The notes under the pieces: model-generated
Told to the model about the DNA's origin: nothing
What the model saw: the letters and a program-made list of their open reading frames with translations, nothing else
Database searches by the model: none
Shown here: piece by piece, positions 27,296 to 45,000 of the stretch
How the letters are laid out: the number at the start of each line of letters is the position of its first letter
Numbering within the stretch: the first letter of the stretch is position 1
Program-made: the position numbers and the translations under genes
Source: Phoenix dactylifera
Lineage: Eukaryota; Streptophyta; Magnoliopsida; Arecales; Arecaceae
Length of the DNA stretch: 64,000 nucleotides
Assembly: GCF_009389715.1 (NCBI RefSeq)
Contig: NC_052401.1
Span: 2,840,843-2,904,842, forward strand
Reading direction: 5' to 3'

Positions 27296-27404
27296 AAGTG
27301 TAAGTTTTTGGACGCTATCATATCCAAAATGCTAGTATGGTAAAACTAGAAAATTATCTTATGTTAATCATGATTTGTTATTAAATTATCGCCTCATACA
27401 TACT

Positions 27405-27494
<90 letters not shown>

Positions 27495-27851
27495 GGATAA
27501 TTGTAGTTGATGAAGAATAATTGCCATGCATTAGGTAGGCTAAAGACTTTTATTTGATTATTTCAAATAATCAATAGATACGAAGCAACCAGCCATGAGT
27601 CTCCGACTGGTAGATCGATGGGCGGACACGATAGATTATTGGTGGCTCCCCATCGTTCATTATCCATTTTTTTTCTTTTAATATAACCAAAACAAAAATC
27701 ATACTCGAAGGATATCCCTCAACATTGTTTGTAAAATCTCTATTATGCAAGAATAAACATACAAATATGGTATATAAAACTTATCCATGTGATGTTAATA
27801 TCACAAACGACTATCATCCAAGTACTAAACACGCAATAAGGTTAAAAGAAT
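27296..27851. other. Spacer with long (TA)n tract
   Basis: Starts with the AAGTG target duplication. A (TA)n tract spans about 27407-27491. The last ~70 bases (about 27780-27851) match the interior copia sequence next to the PBS at 7700-7770. No gene seen. Confidence 0.75.
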
Positions 27852-28200
27852 GCTCTGATACCACAACATGAAAACTATCTTAAGTAAAATAATTTTATGC
27901 AGCGACAATATTGGTGATGCATATCTCCAGCCATAATTGTTCAAGTATTAAATTAAAACATATCCACAATAAAATTTTAAGAAGGAGCTTTCTAACCTAT
28001 GCTTCTCTAAAAGCCAAAAAAATTGATAGAATATCATAGGCTCAAAAATAGACTAGGCAAGAAATTCTTATCAGACGATTAAAACCTCGCCAGTTTTTTT
28101 ATTAAAAAAACTATCTATAAGCATAACTAGAGATAGTAGGTAATTATCGATCACTCAAAGTTATCTGATACATGTGGGCTATATAGAGACGTGCTCAGCA
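27852..28200 (-). mobile_element. Copia 5' LTR fragment with PBS, sub-unit b of unit 1
   Basis: The LTR at 27869-28200 (332 bp) is homologous to 7788-8133, with its primer-binding site at 27852-27863 and a little interior sequence. The rest of the element is missing. It is followed by the same flank as the copia element at 8134, so this is the diverged duplicate of that insertion, largely deleted. Confidence 0.85.
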
Positions 28201-28720
28201 TCCCTTCCACTGATTCTATTGCTATTTTCTTGCATAAGTTTATAGTGTTAATGATTTAGTTGCAAAACTAAAGTTTTGCATTATAATGGCGTGTACTTTG
28301 TTGTCTGGATAGTTTCAACATGAGAAAAATACGGTTGTGCAGCTCTTTTTTCTCTATCATATGACTAATTTAAGGATTTCTTGGACAGCGACAAATAGCC
28401 ATTTCAACCAAGATAAAATGTCCAGAATTACTATAAAATACTATGTTAAAACTGGTGTGAGAAGTTTTGGTCCTCCCAAGCTCAAAATATTGTACAAGTC
28501 CTAGAATTTGATGGCCCACGAGAAAGATTTGTGTGGTCACTTCCTGTTTCTCCCCACGCACATCCCCATTTTGAACAATGCCATCTTTTGGACGGGGTGA
28601 ATTTTGGAAGCAATTGACATGAGAAAAAAGTGGATGGCTGACATCCTCGACATGTCCACGTGGTCCGTCTGTGAGGTAGGATCGTCGTCCCTACGTCCTG
28701 TTTAACTAGGAGTGTAAATA
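28201..28720. repeat. Diverged duplicate of 8139-8606
   Basis: Shares words such as TTGCAAAACTAAAGTTTTGC and AAAATACGGTTGTGCAGCTC with 8.1-8.6 kb. It lacks the local 58-base duplication and has its own insertion near 28362-28420. Non-coding. Confidence 0.8.
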
Positions 28721-28890
28721 AATCAGATTGAGTAGAGTCCAGAGTGACTCCGATCTAATCCAATCCGATTTTTTGTTCGAGTTTTAATTTTGGACCTAGA
28801 TTCGACCCGGTTGAAGATCGTATTAGGTCGGGTCGAATCCGAGTCGGATCTGAGTCGGATTCGGATTCGAATCGGATCCATTTTTTGTAC
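28721..28890. repeat. Degenerate GGATTCGG/GAGTCGGAT repeats
   Basis: About 170 bases of loosely repeated GAGTCGGAT, GGATTCGAATCGG and GGTCGGGTCG words. Translation gives only simple Arg/Ser-rich sequence. It abuts the LINE poly-A. Confidence 0.6.
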
Positions 28891-29933
28891 TTTTTTTTTT
28901 GCTAATACGGGTGGATCATACCTGACGGGTACGGATACACCCAATAAAGTCAAAAAATAGGATACATCGGAGTACCAAAGGCAGCTCCTCATCTACAGTC
29001 CACAAAGTGCCTCCGGAAGGACTAGCTACATACGCAGCAACCCAATCCGCCGCACCATTGGCTTCACGGTAAATATGCTTGGCCTGAAAGGCCCCTCCAT
29101 CCCTCACCATAGCCCAAATATCCCGGAGTAAAGGATGGTCGCTACCGTCACCCCTAGGTCCCCCCTGGATCCAACTGATAACGGTAGCAGAATCACCCTC
29201 CAGGATGATAGATCTGGCCTGTAACACACACCGGGCATGACAAAAGCCCGCCTAGGCAGCTCTCAGCTCCGCATTCGGTACCGAGGTGTCAAATAGCTGA
29301 CTACTCCCAGCAGCCACAACCCTAGCAGACGGGTCCCGAATAACGAAACCCGCGCCTCCCCTAGTGCCACCATCCAAGACTGACCCATCAAAGTTGACCT
29401 TGAGGAAACTCGGAGGTGGGGGCTTCCAGGTGAAAAACACCGTGCGGAAAGCTGCCGAAGCAGAGTGGGAGCTCCAGATGTCCCGAGCTGTTAAGGTCCC
29501 TCCAACGGGGGTGATGTGACACAGCTCTGCTGCCTGACAGCGAGCACTCTCGACCACAAATCTTGGCGACATATGTCGTTCGCCGAATGTACGAGCGTTC
29601 CTGGCCAACCAGATCTGGTAGGCGGTACAGCTCGCTCGAACCAACACCTGACTAAGCGTCGGGGACTCCGAGCCTGGATGCATGGACTGTAAGAACTGGT
29701 CCCTACAGCTCCAAACCAACTGTGGGACTCCTGCCAGGCGCCAAGTATCCCTCGCCCATGTGCACCGAAACAGGACATGGTCTACCATCTCGACCGCACC
29801 ACACAGCCCACACTCCAATGGGATCCTCACTCCTCGTCCACCAAGTACAGCTCTCGCAGGGAGCCGGTCCCAAACCATCTTCCAGAGGAACAACGCGACC
29901 CTCGGGAGGAGGCCCAATCGCCAAATCCAGGCG
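28891..29933 (-). mobile_element. 5'-truncated non-LTR retrotransposon (LINE) fragment, unit 1/2 join
   Basis: Minus-strand 3' end of a plant LINE with a poly-A tail (T run at 28891-28900). It encodes a zf-RVT zinc-binding domain (CGLCGAVEMVDHVLFRC, preceded by LPRVALFLWKMVWDRLPAR) and an RVT_3 RNase H with KVNFDGSV, PNAELRAA, EGDSATVISW and REANGAADWVA. A TAG at 29252-29254 splits the RNase H domain, and both copies carry it. Homology to LINE protein ends at WIWRLG near 29933, exactly where unit 2 begins. RT and endonuclease are absent. Confidence 0.9.
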
Positions 29934-30295
29934 CATTCCAAATATTCCAAACCAATCGAGTCCAAATTCAAGCATCCATATATATTGAGAGATGAACAAT
30001 CAAAGACGAGACAAATATATTCTAGTAGACAACAGAATTAAGGAACTCACTCGACACCACAAACTTTCAGTTTTGTATTCAATAGACACTACAAGCACTG
30101 ACTCAACGGCACACTCAATATACCATATGTGCTATTGCCTGATGCAGGCAAGCATCTCTAGCAAACAACACACCCAAACTACACGACGCAACTTCCACCC
30201 TTGCATAGGCTGAACAAACTACTCATATGACTTTATCCCTTATCAGAAAAGCTAGGAGGTCACACTCTTATTCACTTCTATCTTCGTCTCTTCCT

Positions 30296-32304
<2,009 letters not shown>

Positions 32305-33240
32305 TCAACATCTTGTTTGATCTCAGGTATATCTGAATCAATAAGAACAGTTATCTGCTAAGATATAAAAATCGAAGGTGAGTGCAGCCATGGCTGGCCA
32401 CAGCTCAAGTTTTTCCATCAGGGGAAATCTTTATCAATGTATTTAGTCTAGGAAACAGATACAAGTGAAGCTCTCTGACCTAGTAATTAAGATGATTATT
32501 AATCAAATTGGTCAGGTGATCCAGGTTACTGGATTTAAGGACCCAGTGGAAGGGTGATGGCTAAGGGTGCAAATGGGAGGATAGGACCAGTTGGGTCTTA
32601 ACACGATATGAAGTGACGCAAATCTTTTCTTGAGAGAGTTGTTGATTATGAAATGTTGTAAATCAAATTGGTTTCAGTTTCATTGTTAAAAAAAAAAATT
32701 ATCTATTAAAAAAAAGATGATGGGATATTGTATATATGTACTTAGTTTCACAACCATAGGTGAAGACTCCATGTTGAGTCGGCAAACAGGGAATACATTG
32801 AATGAACTTCGATACTTGGAGCATATCATATCATCCATCACGCTATTCTCTGAGATCAAATAATCTTCTCTGTGATCATTCGCGTCATACATATTCTTGT
32901 ATCTTAGGCAAAATTGTGAAGCAATGTCTAAGGGCATGAATCTTGAAGGCTCGGCATACGGTATTGCCAACAAATTCCAACTTTTCTTACTCATTTCCTA
33001 TTATCTTTGTTGTGAATTGTTGTATTTTGAGGTGTCATCACATATTTTGGCATTTTAAAAATCAGGAGAATGACAGCATGATGGTATGACTCTTATAATA
33101 ATGCGTAAATAAAATTTAAGATGATGATGAAAGATTACTTAGTCAATCATTAGGAAATCTCTAGATTCAGCCCACGGTATTGGGCATCTCTCCGACAAGT
33201 CAAAACTGCAAGCAAGGGATCAAAAAGTGGTTTTCCCTTG

Positions 33241-36200
33241 TGACAAACTATCTCAAGCAAAATAATTTCATGCAGCAATAATATTGGTAATGCGTACCTC
33301 CAGCCATAATTATTTAAATATTTGATTAGAGTCTATCTATAAGAAAACTTTAAGAAGGAGTCTTCGAACCTATTCCTCCGTAAAAACCATATAACAGATG
33401 GAATATCGCAGGCTCAAAAATAAGATAGGCTAGGAACCCTTATCAAATAACCAAAACCTCATTAGTTTTCTTCAATCAAGAAAACTACTTTAGGCATAAC
33501 TAAAGATAGTGAGTAGTTACCTACCACCTAAAGTTATCCAACAACTAAACCATGTATATAGACTATATAGAGATGTGTCCAACATTCTCTCACTTGGCCC
33601 ACATGATGTAGTTAGACAATCCTCATAAGTGATAGTTAACACAATAGTATTGCCACAATTACTTTATTGTCACTCAACTAATCAACTAGTATGTAACTAT
33701 TGCCCAAATAGAAATTCTCTATACACGAATCATGATGGTCTTACTCTCTAGGCGAGCATTTCCTTCCATGAATTACAATGTATGATACTTTCTAATTGAG
33801 TACCTCATAATACTTTATGAATGATCTCTTATAAATCATTTAAGGTCCAACTTTATTGATCTAAATGGATCATGATCTCGTATTTAACAAATTACTTAAT
33901 GTGTACAATAGACATCATGTCATTAGTTAACCAAATATGTTTATAATTATACATAACAGTCAGAGAATTATAAGCAATAAATTAAAATGAGCCAAAAGGT
34001 CTTATATGAAATACATGATCACTTAACAACTTTGCCGACAAATCTTTAGTCATAGGATCAGCAACCATGAACTCAGTATTTATGTGTTTAATAGCCACTT
34101 CTTGCTTTTCAACATTTTCTCTAACAACCAAATACTTTGTGTCGATATGCTTACTTTAGCTTCCATTTTCATTATTTTTAGAGAAGAAAACTACAGCCTA
34201 ATTATCGCAGAAAATTCTCAATGGCCTAGTAATAGAATCGACAACCTTTAGTCCAGATATAAAATTCTTCAACCATAGTGCATGTGATATAGCTTCATAG
34301 CATGCGATAAATTCTGTCTTCACAGTGGATGATGCAATAATAGTTTGATTTGTGCTTCTCTAAGATATAACACCTTCAGCAAGAAGAAAGATGTATTATG
34401 AAGTAGACTTTTTTGTATCTATGTATCCAGCAAAATCCGAATTTGACTATTCAATCACTTCCAGATGTGTGCAAACTTGAAGTCCTTAGTTCCTTGTAAG
34501 TACCTTATAACCCTTTTGGCTGCTTTTCAATACTCTATATCTAGGTTACTTTTGTATCTACCTAACATTTCTATTGCATTTCTAGTATCAGATCTAGTGC
34601 AGACCTGCACATACATGAGACTCGCTACTGCAAAACTATAAGGGATGTTTTTTATCTATTCTCGTTCCAATATATTTTGGGGACATTGATTCAAATTGAA
34701 TTTGTCCCTTTTGATAATGGTCCTGCAATAGATGAGCAATCCTTTAACTTAAACCTTTCTAGAACTTTTTTAATGTAAGCTTTTTGAGATAGTCCTAAGG
34801 TTCTTTTGACTCTACATTTTTGAATCTCTATACTAATGACATAAGAGGATTCACCCATATTCTTTATTTGAAAGTTCTAGATAAGAAATTATTTGGTCTC
34901 ATGCAATAAGCCCAAGTTATTACTTGCAAATAAAATATCATCTACATATAAAACTAAGAAAATATATTTTCTCCCACTATATTAAGGTATGTACATTGAT
35001 TAACAATGTTTTCTATGAAACCATATGAAGAAACAATGTTATGAAACTTTATATACCATTAACAAAAAGCCTGTTTTAATCCATATATAGAATTCTTTAG
35101 TTTGCAAACTAAGTAACTACCCTTCTCACTATAAAAATCTTCAGGTTGATACATGTATGCCTCTTCTTCAAGATCCCCATTTAAAAATATTGTTTTCACG
35201 TCCATTTGATGTAGTTCTAAATCAAAATGAGCTACTATTGCCATGATAATTCTAAATGAATCCTTCTTTGAAATTGGAGAGAAAGTTTCATGATAACCAA
35301 TGCCTTCTTTTTAAGTGAAACTCTTAGCTACAAGTTGAGCCTTATATTGTTTAATATTACAAGATGAGTCTCGTTTGGTCTTGTTGAATTATTTATATCC
35401 AATGACTGATGCTCTTTCTAGTAATTCAATATAATCTCGGACTTTGTTTTTAGCCATGGATTCTATATCTTCCTTCATAGCATCATGCTAAAGTGTGGAA
35501 ATTTCTCCACTAATGGTTTGTGAAAATAAATTCGGATCATCTTTAGATCCAACATCATAGCCAAACTCTTGAAGATATACAATATAATCACTAGAAATTG
35601 CTAGTCTTCTAATTTTTGAGGATCTCCTTACTTCCATTGTTTCATGCATATCTTGAATAGTGGTTTCCATATTACTAATTCTTTCATAAGGTGGCTCCTC
35701 CTGATATGATTGTTGTTGAATTGGTTGCTATTCAATAAAAATCAGAGTATTACTTGGAAAATCTACCAACTCTTGTGTATTTCAGGGTACCATAAGTGGT
35801 TCCCTTATTTCCTTAAATTTCACCCAACAAGGAAATTTAATCCCATTAAATTCATGATCCTCAAGAAATTTTGCATTTCTAGCCTCAACAATTCTTCGAG
35901 TATGCGAGAGATGATAAAACCTATATTCTTGGAATTAACTACATAGCCAATAAAAACTATTTATTATCCTAGCATCCGATTCTTTTAGGTGTGAATTATA
36001 AACTCTCATTTCAGCTAGACAACCCCATGTGTGTAAATATCTTAAACTTGCTTTTTATCTATTCCATATTTCAAAGGTGTTTTAGAAACATCCTAGATGG
36101 AATCCTGTTTAAGATACATATACACAACGATTTTTAAGGCTTCACTCGATAAATATAAAGGTAAACTTGAATTAATTATGATGCTCCTAACTATGTACAT

Positions 36201-37606
36201 AAGCGTGCTGCTCCTTTCAGCCACACCATTTTGTTGTGTTGTACCGGGCATTGAGTATTGGGCAGTAATATCCTTTTTTTCAAGGAACTTTGCAAATGGA
36301 CCCGACACTTGTCCTTTTTCTATGTAACTTTCATAATATTCTCCATCCTTGTCTAATTTTACAGTTTTTATTTTTTTTTCCTTTTGTTTCTCCACCTTTG
36401 CTTCAAAATTTTAAAGGCATCAAGTGCTTTTGCTTTATCAATTCAGAGATAGAGATACATATATCTTGAATGGGCATTAATAAATAAAATAAAATATTTC
36501 TGACCATTTAGATGTGGGGTAAGAAATGATCCATAGATATATGTGTGTATGATCTCTAGAAGCTCACTACTTCTTTTGGCAGCCAAAATGGTCTTGTTGG
36601 TCTACCTTTCATTTATGCAGTCTACACAAGTACCAAAGTCTATAATGTTAAGAGCCTTTCAAACTCCATCATCTACTAACTTTTTAATTCTCTCTATGGA
36701 GATATATCCCAATCTCTTGTGCCAAAGTTTAGAGAAGCATTAATTCATTAATAATACCATATTTAATGCCAACTTCATTCTCATGCAGGGTTAAAAGACT
36801 AAACTGATCATAAGTGGGGTCTAATAAAAAAATTTAAATAAATTATCAATTAAAATTCCAAAACCAACAATTTTCTTATCTTTCAAAAGATTCACAACTG
36901 AACCATGAAAATTAAATTGAATTTAAATCCAATACAAATCAAGCTTGAAGTAGAAACCAAATTTCTTGAAAATGATGGAACATAAAAGGTGTTTTAAGGT
37001 CTAATTGAAAATCAGTTTTTAAAACTAATCTATAAGTCTCCACTGTTTTCACATGTGAACGCATCTAGCTTTCTGAATAGATATCTTATTCACTTTCCAC
37101 TAGTTTTCTTAGGTTTAGAAAATTCTGCACATTATTAGAAATATAACTTGTAGTAGCTTTTATTAGGAGTTTAATAAAACAAGATTCATAACACACAAAT
37201 GTACGACTATGATCTAAATGCTAAACAATAAGGCTAAAAGGATGCTCTGATACCACAACGTGAGAGACTCTCAAGTAAAATAATTTCATGCAGCGATAAT
37301 TTTAGTGATGCATACCTCTAGTCATAATTATTCAAGTATTTGATTAGAACCTATTCATGAGAAAACTTTAAGAAGAATGAGTCTTCTAACCTATGCCTCC
37401 GTAAAAGCCATAAAATTATAGAATGTCATAGGCTCAAAAACAGGCTAGGTTAGAAATTCTTATCAGATGATCAAAACTTCATCAGTTTTCTTCCATTAAA
37501 AAAAACTATCTTCAAATATAACCAGAGATAATAGGTAATTACCTATCACTCAAAGTTATCCGAAAACTAAACTATATATGTGGGCTATGTAGAGACGTGC
37601 CCAACA
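33241..37606 (-). mobile_element. Degenerate Ty1/copia element, unit 2
   Basis: LTRs 33241-33584 (344 bp, complete) and 37261-37606, PBS at 37244-37255. It has the same broken integrase (36093-36395), linker (35488-35670) and RT start (35059-35244) as unit 1, with scattered substitutions. The left LTR keeps ~49 bases missing in unit 1, so unit 1 carries the deletion. Confidence 0.9.
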
Positions 37607-38486
37607 TCTTCCTTGCATAACTTTATAGTGTTAAATGATTTAGTTGCAAAACTAAAGTTTTGCATTATAATGGCGTGTACTTTGTTGTTTGGATAGCTTC
37701 AGTATGGGAAAAATACGGTTGTGCAGCTCTTTTTTCTCTGTCATATATATAATGTCTAGAATTACTATAATAATGCTATGTTAAAACTGGTGTCCAGAAG
37801 CAAGATATAATCTCCAGAATTAATATAATAATGCTATGTTAAAACTGGTGTGAGAAGTTTTGGTCCCCCCAAGCTCAAAATATTGCACAAGTCCTAGAAC
37901 TTGTTGGCCCACGAGAAAGATTTGTGTGGTCGCTTCCTGTTTCTCCCCACACACATCCCCACTTTGAACAATGCCATCTTTTGGACGGGGTAAATTTAGG
38001 AAGCAATTGACATGAGAAAAAAGTGGGCGGCCGGCATCCCCGACATGTGAGGTAGGATCGTCGTCCCCACCTCCTCTTCAACTCGGATGTGATTTCTTAG
38101 TTTTTCTTGTGTAATATTTATATTTTTGATGCTATATAAAAGTGGGATAAAAACAGATATTTGTAATTAAAATAGGTTAAAATCGGATTACAGATCTGAT
38201 ACTAACATATCCATATGCATATTTATTTTATTTAACGAATACAGATACGAATACCGATGTTAGTCGGATGCAAAAATTTATATCCATATATATCTGTTTT
38301 AAACAGATGCAGATACAAATCAGATATCCAGAGGCCCCAACATATTGAAGCTATGTGATGATGTGGTTTAGGCATCATAACTAAGCTTACTCAACCAAAA
38401 GCAAAAAGAAGAATTGGAGCTTGAAGATTCTTCAATCTTTACATTTTTTGTCACTTAATTGGGATCTCCTGAATTTATGTTGTTCT
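37607..38486. repeat. Unit 2 copy of the segment after the copia element
   Basis: Same content as 8134-9009, including the local 58-base duplication. No gene. Confidence 0.7.
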
Positions 38487-39018
38487 TGTGAGGCCCAATA
38501 GTCCCACATCGGAAAGACTCGTTCCAGAGCCTGGGCATATGAGGCGGGTGTCTCCAAATCCTGCAGACGCGTTTTGGGAGGAAAACAAAACCGGGGAGGG
38601 GTGAAGGACGCTTGCGTGAAGCCCCAGAACCGGACAATATCTGGCAGGGGAGCCCCGTGTTCCCCCCCTCATGTGGCCCCCACGTAAGCACTAGGTGCCT
38701 CACGTGCCTCGCAGAGGCGGGGGCGTGACATTTGGTATCAGAGCCGAGGACGGCTCTTGTCCGATGGTGGAAAGGGTGTGAGGCCCAATAGTCCCACATC
38801 GGAAAGACTCGTTCCAGAGCCTGGGCATATGAGGCGGGTGTCTCCAAATCCTGCAGACGCATTTTGGGAAGAAAACAAAACCGGGGAGGGGTGAAGGACG
38901 TTTGCGTGAAGCCCCAGAACCGGACAATATCTGGCAGGGGAGCCCCGTGTTCCCCCCTCATGTGGCCCCACGTGGGCACTAGGTGCCTCACGTGCCTCGC
39001 GGAGGCGGGGGCGTGACA
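38487..39018 (+). mobile_element. TRIM element, unit 2
   Basis: LTRs 38487-38730 and 38777-39018 with the same 46-bp interior, PBS, and GTTCT duplication (38482-38486, 39019-39023). LTR lengths differ from unit 1 by one base each, in C runs. Confidence 0.95.
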
Positions 39019-39359
39019 GTTCTGATGGTTTATCTTTCCCAAGTGTTGCAATCACTGTGACATTGTGCTCATCCTTCATTTGAGAATGAATCGCAGCATT
39101 GGGAATTACCCTCTACACTCCCTTATTCAACTAATTTTGAGTATTTAATTTCCAAACGGTTCTGAAACGCTGACATAATGAGCGTAGTTTCCTCAGATCA
39201 AGTCCATGCATTCCAAATTCGAGTAGCCCTGCAACTTCCTACACCGACTTTTTTTTTCCCTCTCGCGAGTTTAGCTTTGCGACTTCGTATCCATTGGATC
39301 ACCAAAATTAAAAAATATTTAAGAATCCAATCTATAGTGTGTTAGTACCACATGTTACA

Positions 39360-41418
<2,059 letters not shown>

Positions 41419-42054
41419 GTCTAATAGCAAAGGTAGTTCTAGAGAGGGAAGATGAGAACTCAGAAGCTTTATGGCAAGTTTCGGAAGTCTCTCTTCTGCT
41501 GTGAGTGGAATTGGTGGCATGGTTGGCCTTTTATAATGCACCGTCTCGGTGTATTTAGACAAGAAAACAGGAAGGATAGTAATTAATGACATTAATCACA
41601 TTAATCAGGTGTTGGTGGCTAAGCTTGGTCCAAAGGTCATCTTGGGTGACAGCTTTGTCCGCAGCCTTCTTTCCATTGACTGGGATACGCAAGAGCCTTC
41701 TTTTCAACTTCCAAGCTAATTAAGTTGACCTGAATGATCTTAAATTCTATGTAGGTAGGCCATGCCTTCCAATATATATATATATATATATATATGGTCT
41801 AATTTTACAGACTACCATGTGTTAATAAAAGTAGACCATATTTATCTACCTACCTACCTGTCTGCCTCTCTATCTATCTATCTATATAGATATCAATCTC
41901 TATGTGTATGCATGCATATGTTGCCTATTTTACTGGGTTTCTTATCTAGTTCTGCTAGATCTTTGTTGCACCACGCTGGACTTAATCAATAATTGATGAT
42001 AATCGTAAAGCGAGGATGATGGGATATCTTATATGTACTTAAATTAGATGTACA
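41419..42054. other. ACO-b promoter region, unit 2
   Basis: TATA box at 41529-41535 (minus) and a (TA)n tract at about 41772-41795, shorter than in unit 1. It ends in the CACTA target duplication ACA (42052-42054). Confidence 0.7.
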
Positions 42055-45000
42055 CACTACAAGAAAATACATATTCAGCGACTAAGATTTGAGTTGCCGA
42101 ATAACCATATTTGGTCGCCGAAACCTTTTCGCGACTAGAATACTCTTCGTCGCCGAACCCTAGTCACTGAAAGGTTTTGGCGACCAATATTGTGTGGTCA
42201 CCTAAGGTACACCAACAACGACCAACGTTTGGTTGCCAAAGCAACTTTTCAGCGACCAAATTTGTTGTCGCTAATTCCCACGCCGACCAAATAGTTGGTC
42301 GTGGAATGTTTGTCTTCCGCTACCAAAAATATGGTCACTGAATGTCTATCTTCCCCCACCATAGTTTGGTCGTAGAATGTATTGGAATGCATTGGCAACA
42401 AACATTTTTTGGTGGCAGAAAGTATTAACCTGTATTTAATTAATAATTCAAATTTAAAGCTTAATATTTATTTTTGGGCTCGTTCCAAATCCTGTACAAC
42501 CAACACAGCCTATCCATTATCCATATTGCACAATACATTTGCTCATCCAAATAGAAGTATACACAATGTTGGAGAATCCATAATCATTCATTATAAATAT
42601 CATCATCTATAAGTCCTAAAGTCAAGCAAACCTATTAACCATTCATCAAAATGTTTCATCCATACCATATGTTAAAGTGATAATCATCACCAAACACATC
42701 AAAATGTAAATTAAAAATCCCAAAAATATCTGATTCTTGCAATTCATCCAAACAACCATCATGTAGATAAAAATATGAATAAACAAAAACTGATTTCTGC
42801 TTGTAGACAACTCCACCATGATCATCTGAACAAAGCTATCCATGTACCAAAAACTAGATTCACATGCTCATAACTCCACCATGTATCTGAGAAAGCAAAA
42901 AAAGAATACACAATCAATAACCACATGTGAAAAATAATAAACTAAAATTCAAGTATAAGTTCACAATGATATTTCACTTAATTTGGTCTAAATCTCTAAA
43001 TAACCTACGTAATATAAATGAGAATACATACCAACGATATTTGTGCCACCAGTTGATGACATGGCCCCATCATGATGGATAGACGACTTATGCGTTTGAG
43101 TCTTTTCCTTTAAGAACTCTGTCACCAAACTTGTAAGATGTGCAATTTGCTTCTGTTCTCCTCTCGCTCTTCTTTTCCTCCTCACGCTCTCTCCTCTCCT
43201 GTTCCAATTGCCTCCGCAGCTCCTCACGCTCCATCTCACGCTCCATCTTCATCTCCTCCATCTCAGCTTTAAGTTTCTGTAACTCCCCAACATGGTCTTG
43301 TGACACACGTAGGTGTGGAAGAAGATGAGAGGGCTTCGGCCCATCCCCAAATCCAAGAATGTATCTCTTCCTTTTTCCAAGTGCCTGCCTAGACATCTCC
43401 TCTGATGTTAATTGCACACCGGATTAGGAAGATTCTTCTCGCAAGCTCAACATCTTTGACTGTCAATGCAAAGGTAACAACAGAATTAATGTATATATAA
43501 TCTTGCAAAAGCATAAAGTGATTTAAATTATTGAGATTTAGATACCTACAGTTTCACGGCGCAAATAGGATCAATCCACTCATTGTTCTTCTTGTATGAG
43601 TTTCTTATAGAATTCTGGAAATTCAAGGTTTTCAGAACCATTAAACTCCGGCTGCAAAGTGTAATTTAGATTAGCATATAGCCACTATATAATAAAAAAA
43701 CTAGAATAACTGTCAGATCTACTTGCATAAATGATTCCAAAAATATACATGCAGCAAACTAGAATAAAAAATCTACTTGCAGCAAATTATCTATTTACAA
43801 TAGCCAAAACTATCCCATAGACTGTTCACAGGCAATTCACTAAAAAATATAGCCAGTACATACTCAAAATATATTACCTGTAAGTCATTGTTGCAACAAA
43901 TGACCGAGATCCTGAACAATGATTGTACTCAAGCTTTTTTCCTAATCTTTTTGCCAGCTTTTGATCTCACCTTCAAAAAAAATACAAATCAAAAATCTAA
44001 AGAAAACATTATGATCAAATATTTTACTTATAAACTCTGAAGCACTAAATATGTAAGTACCTTGTGTTCTTTGCTTTTCCACACATCGTCAATTAAGTGG
44101 CGCCAATCCTCTTGAGTCACATGTTCGTATGGATGACCTATAAGGATCCACATGTAAGACGTTCTTAACATGCTGTAATGCAATTTCATATTGTGCCTTC
44201 AATTGCATATTCTCCATGTTGCACCCAAGTCTTGTAAGAAGGCGAGATTCCTTTTAACATTAAATGAATCTTGACAACTTGAATCCTTTGTTTTTGTCAT
44301 TCATGCACTCGACACAAGGACACCAAATATCATTTGCTGAGCCTAAATTTGCCACCGCAAATTCAATAAAGGACTTCACCCCTTCTCTATACTCTTTAAC
44401 TCTTCATTCTATTTTTTATTGTCATCCAACTCTTGTCCATTTTAACTGACCTACAAAGTACTTCATCAAGTTAGATTGATTAGTTTATAGATTTATTTTT
44501 GTATCCTGCAAAAAAAAGTTGCAGCAGAAAAATCAGAGACGGCCCAATACATTTGGAGGCCTAAGGACAAATTCAGTGAATGAGACATTTCTTTTTTTTT
44601 ATTATTATAATAATACTAAATTTTAATAAGTACAAAATAGTTAAAAATGATATGAAATAGATAGCTGTCAAGTATATATTTCAACAAAGATGCATGAATC
44701 TAACAAAGATAAAAAGCCTCTTCAGTTTAATATAATTTCTTGAATAGGAGCATGAAAATATATTAGTTTAAAAAAAATTCCATCTCCCATCTCCTTCGAT
44801 ACCACGGCAACCATTCAACCCAATAGAAATGGGAAGAAAAAATTAAAAAAATCTCCACCCTCTCCCAATCCCCCTAATCTTTCTTCCCGATGGCCCAGCT
44901 GGATCGGAGTAACGTGAGGGAAGGAAACCAAGACCAAAACATCCTCTGTTTCCTCCACCCAAAACAAAACCACCGTCCCCAATCCCTCCTCGCTCTCTCT

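Noticed and set aside
29703-30041. Plus-strand ORFs over the LINE and unit join
   Set aside because: Antisense to the zf-RVT/RNase H relic and crossing a rearrangement junction.
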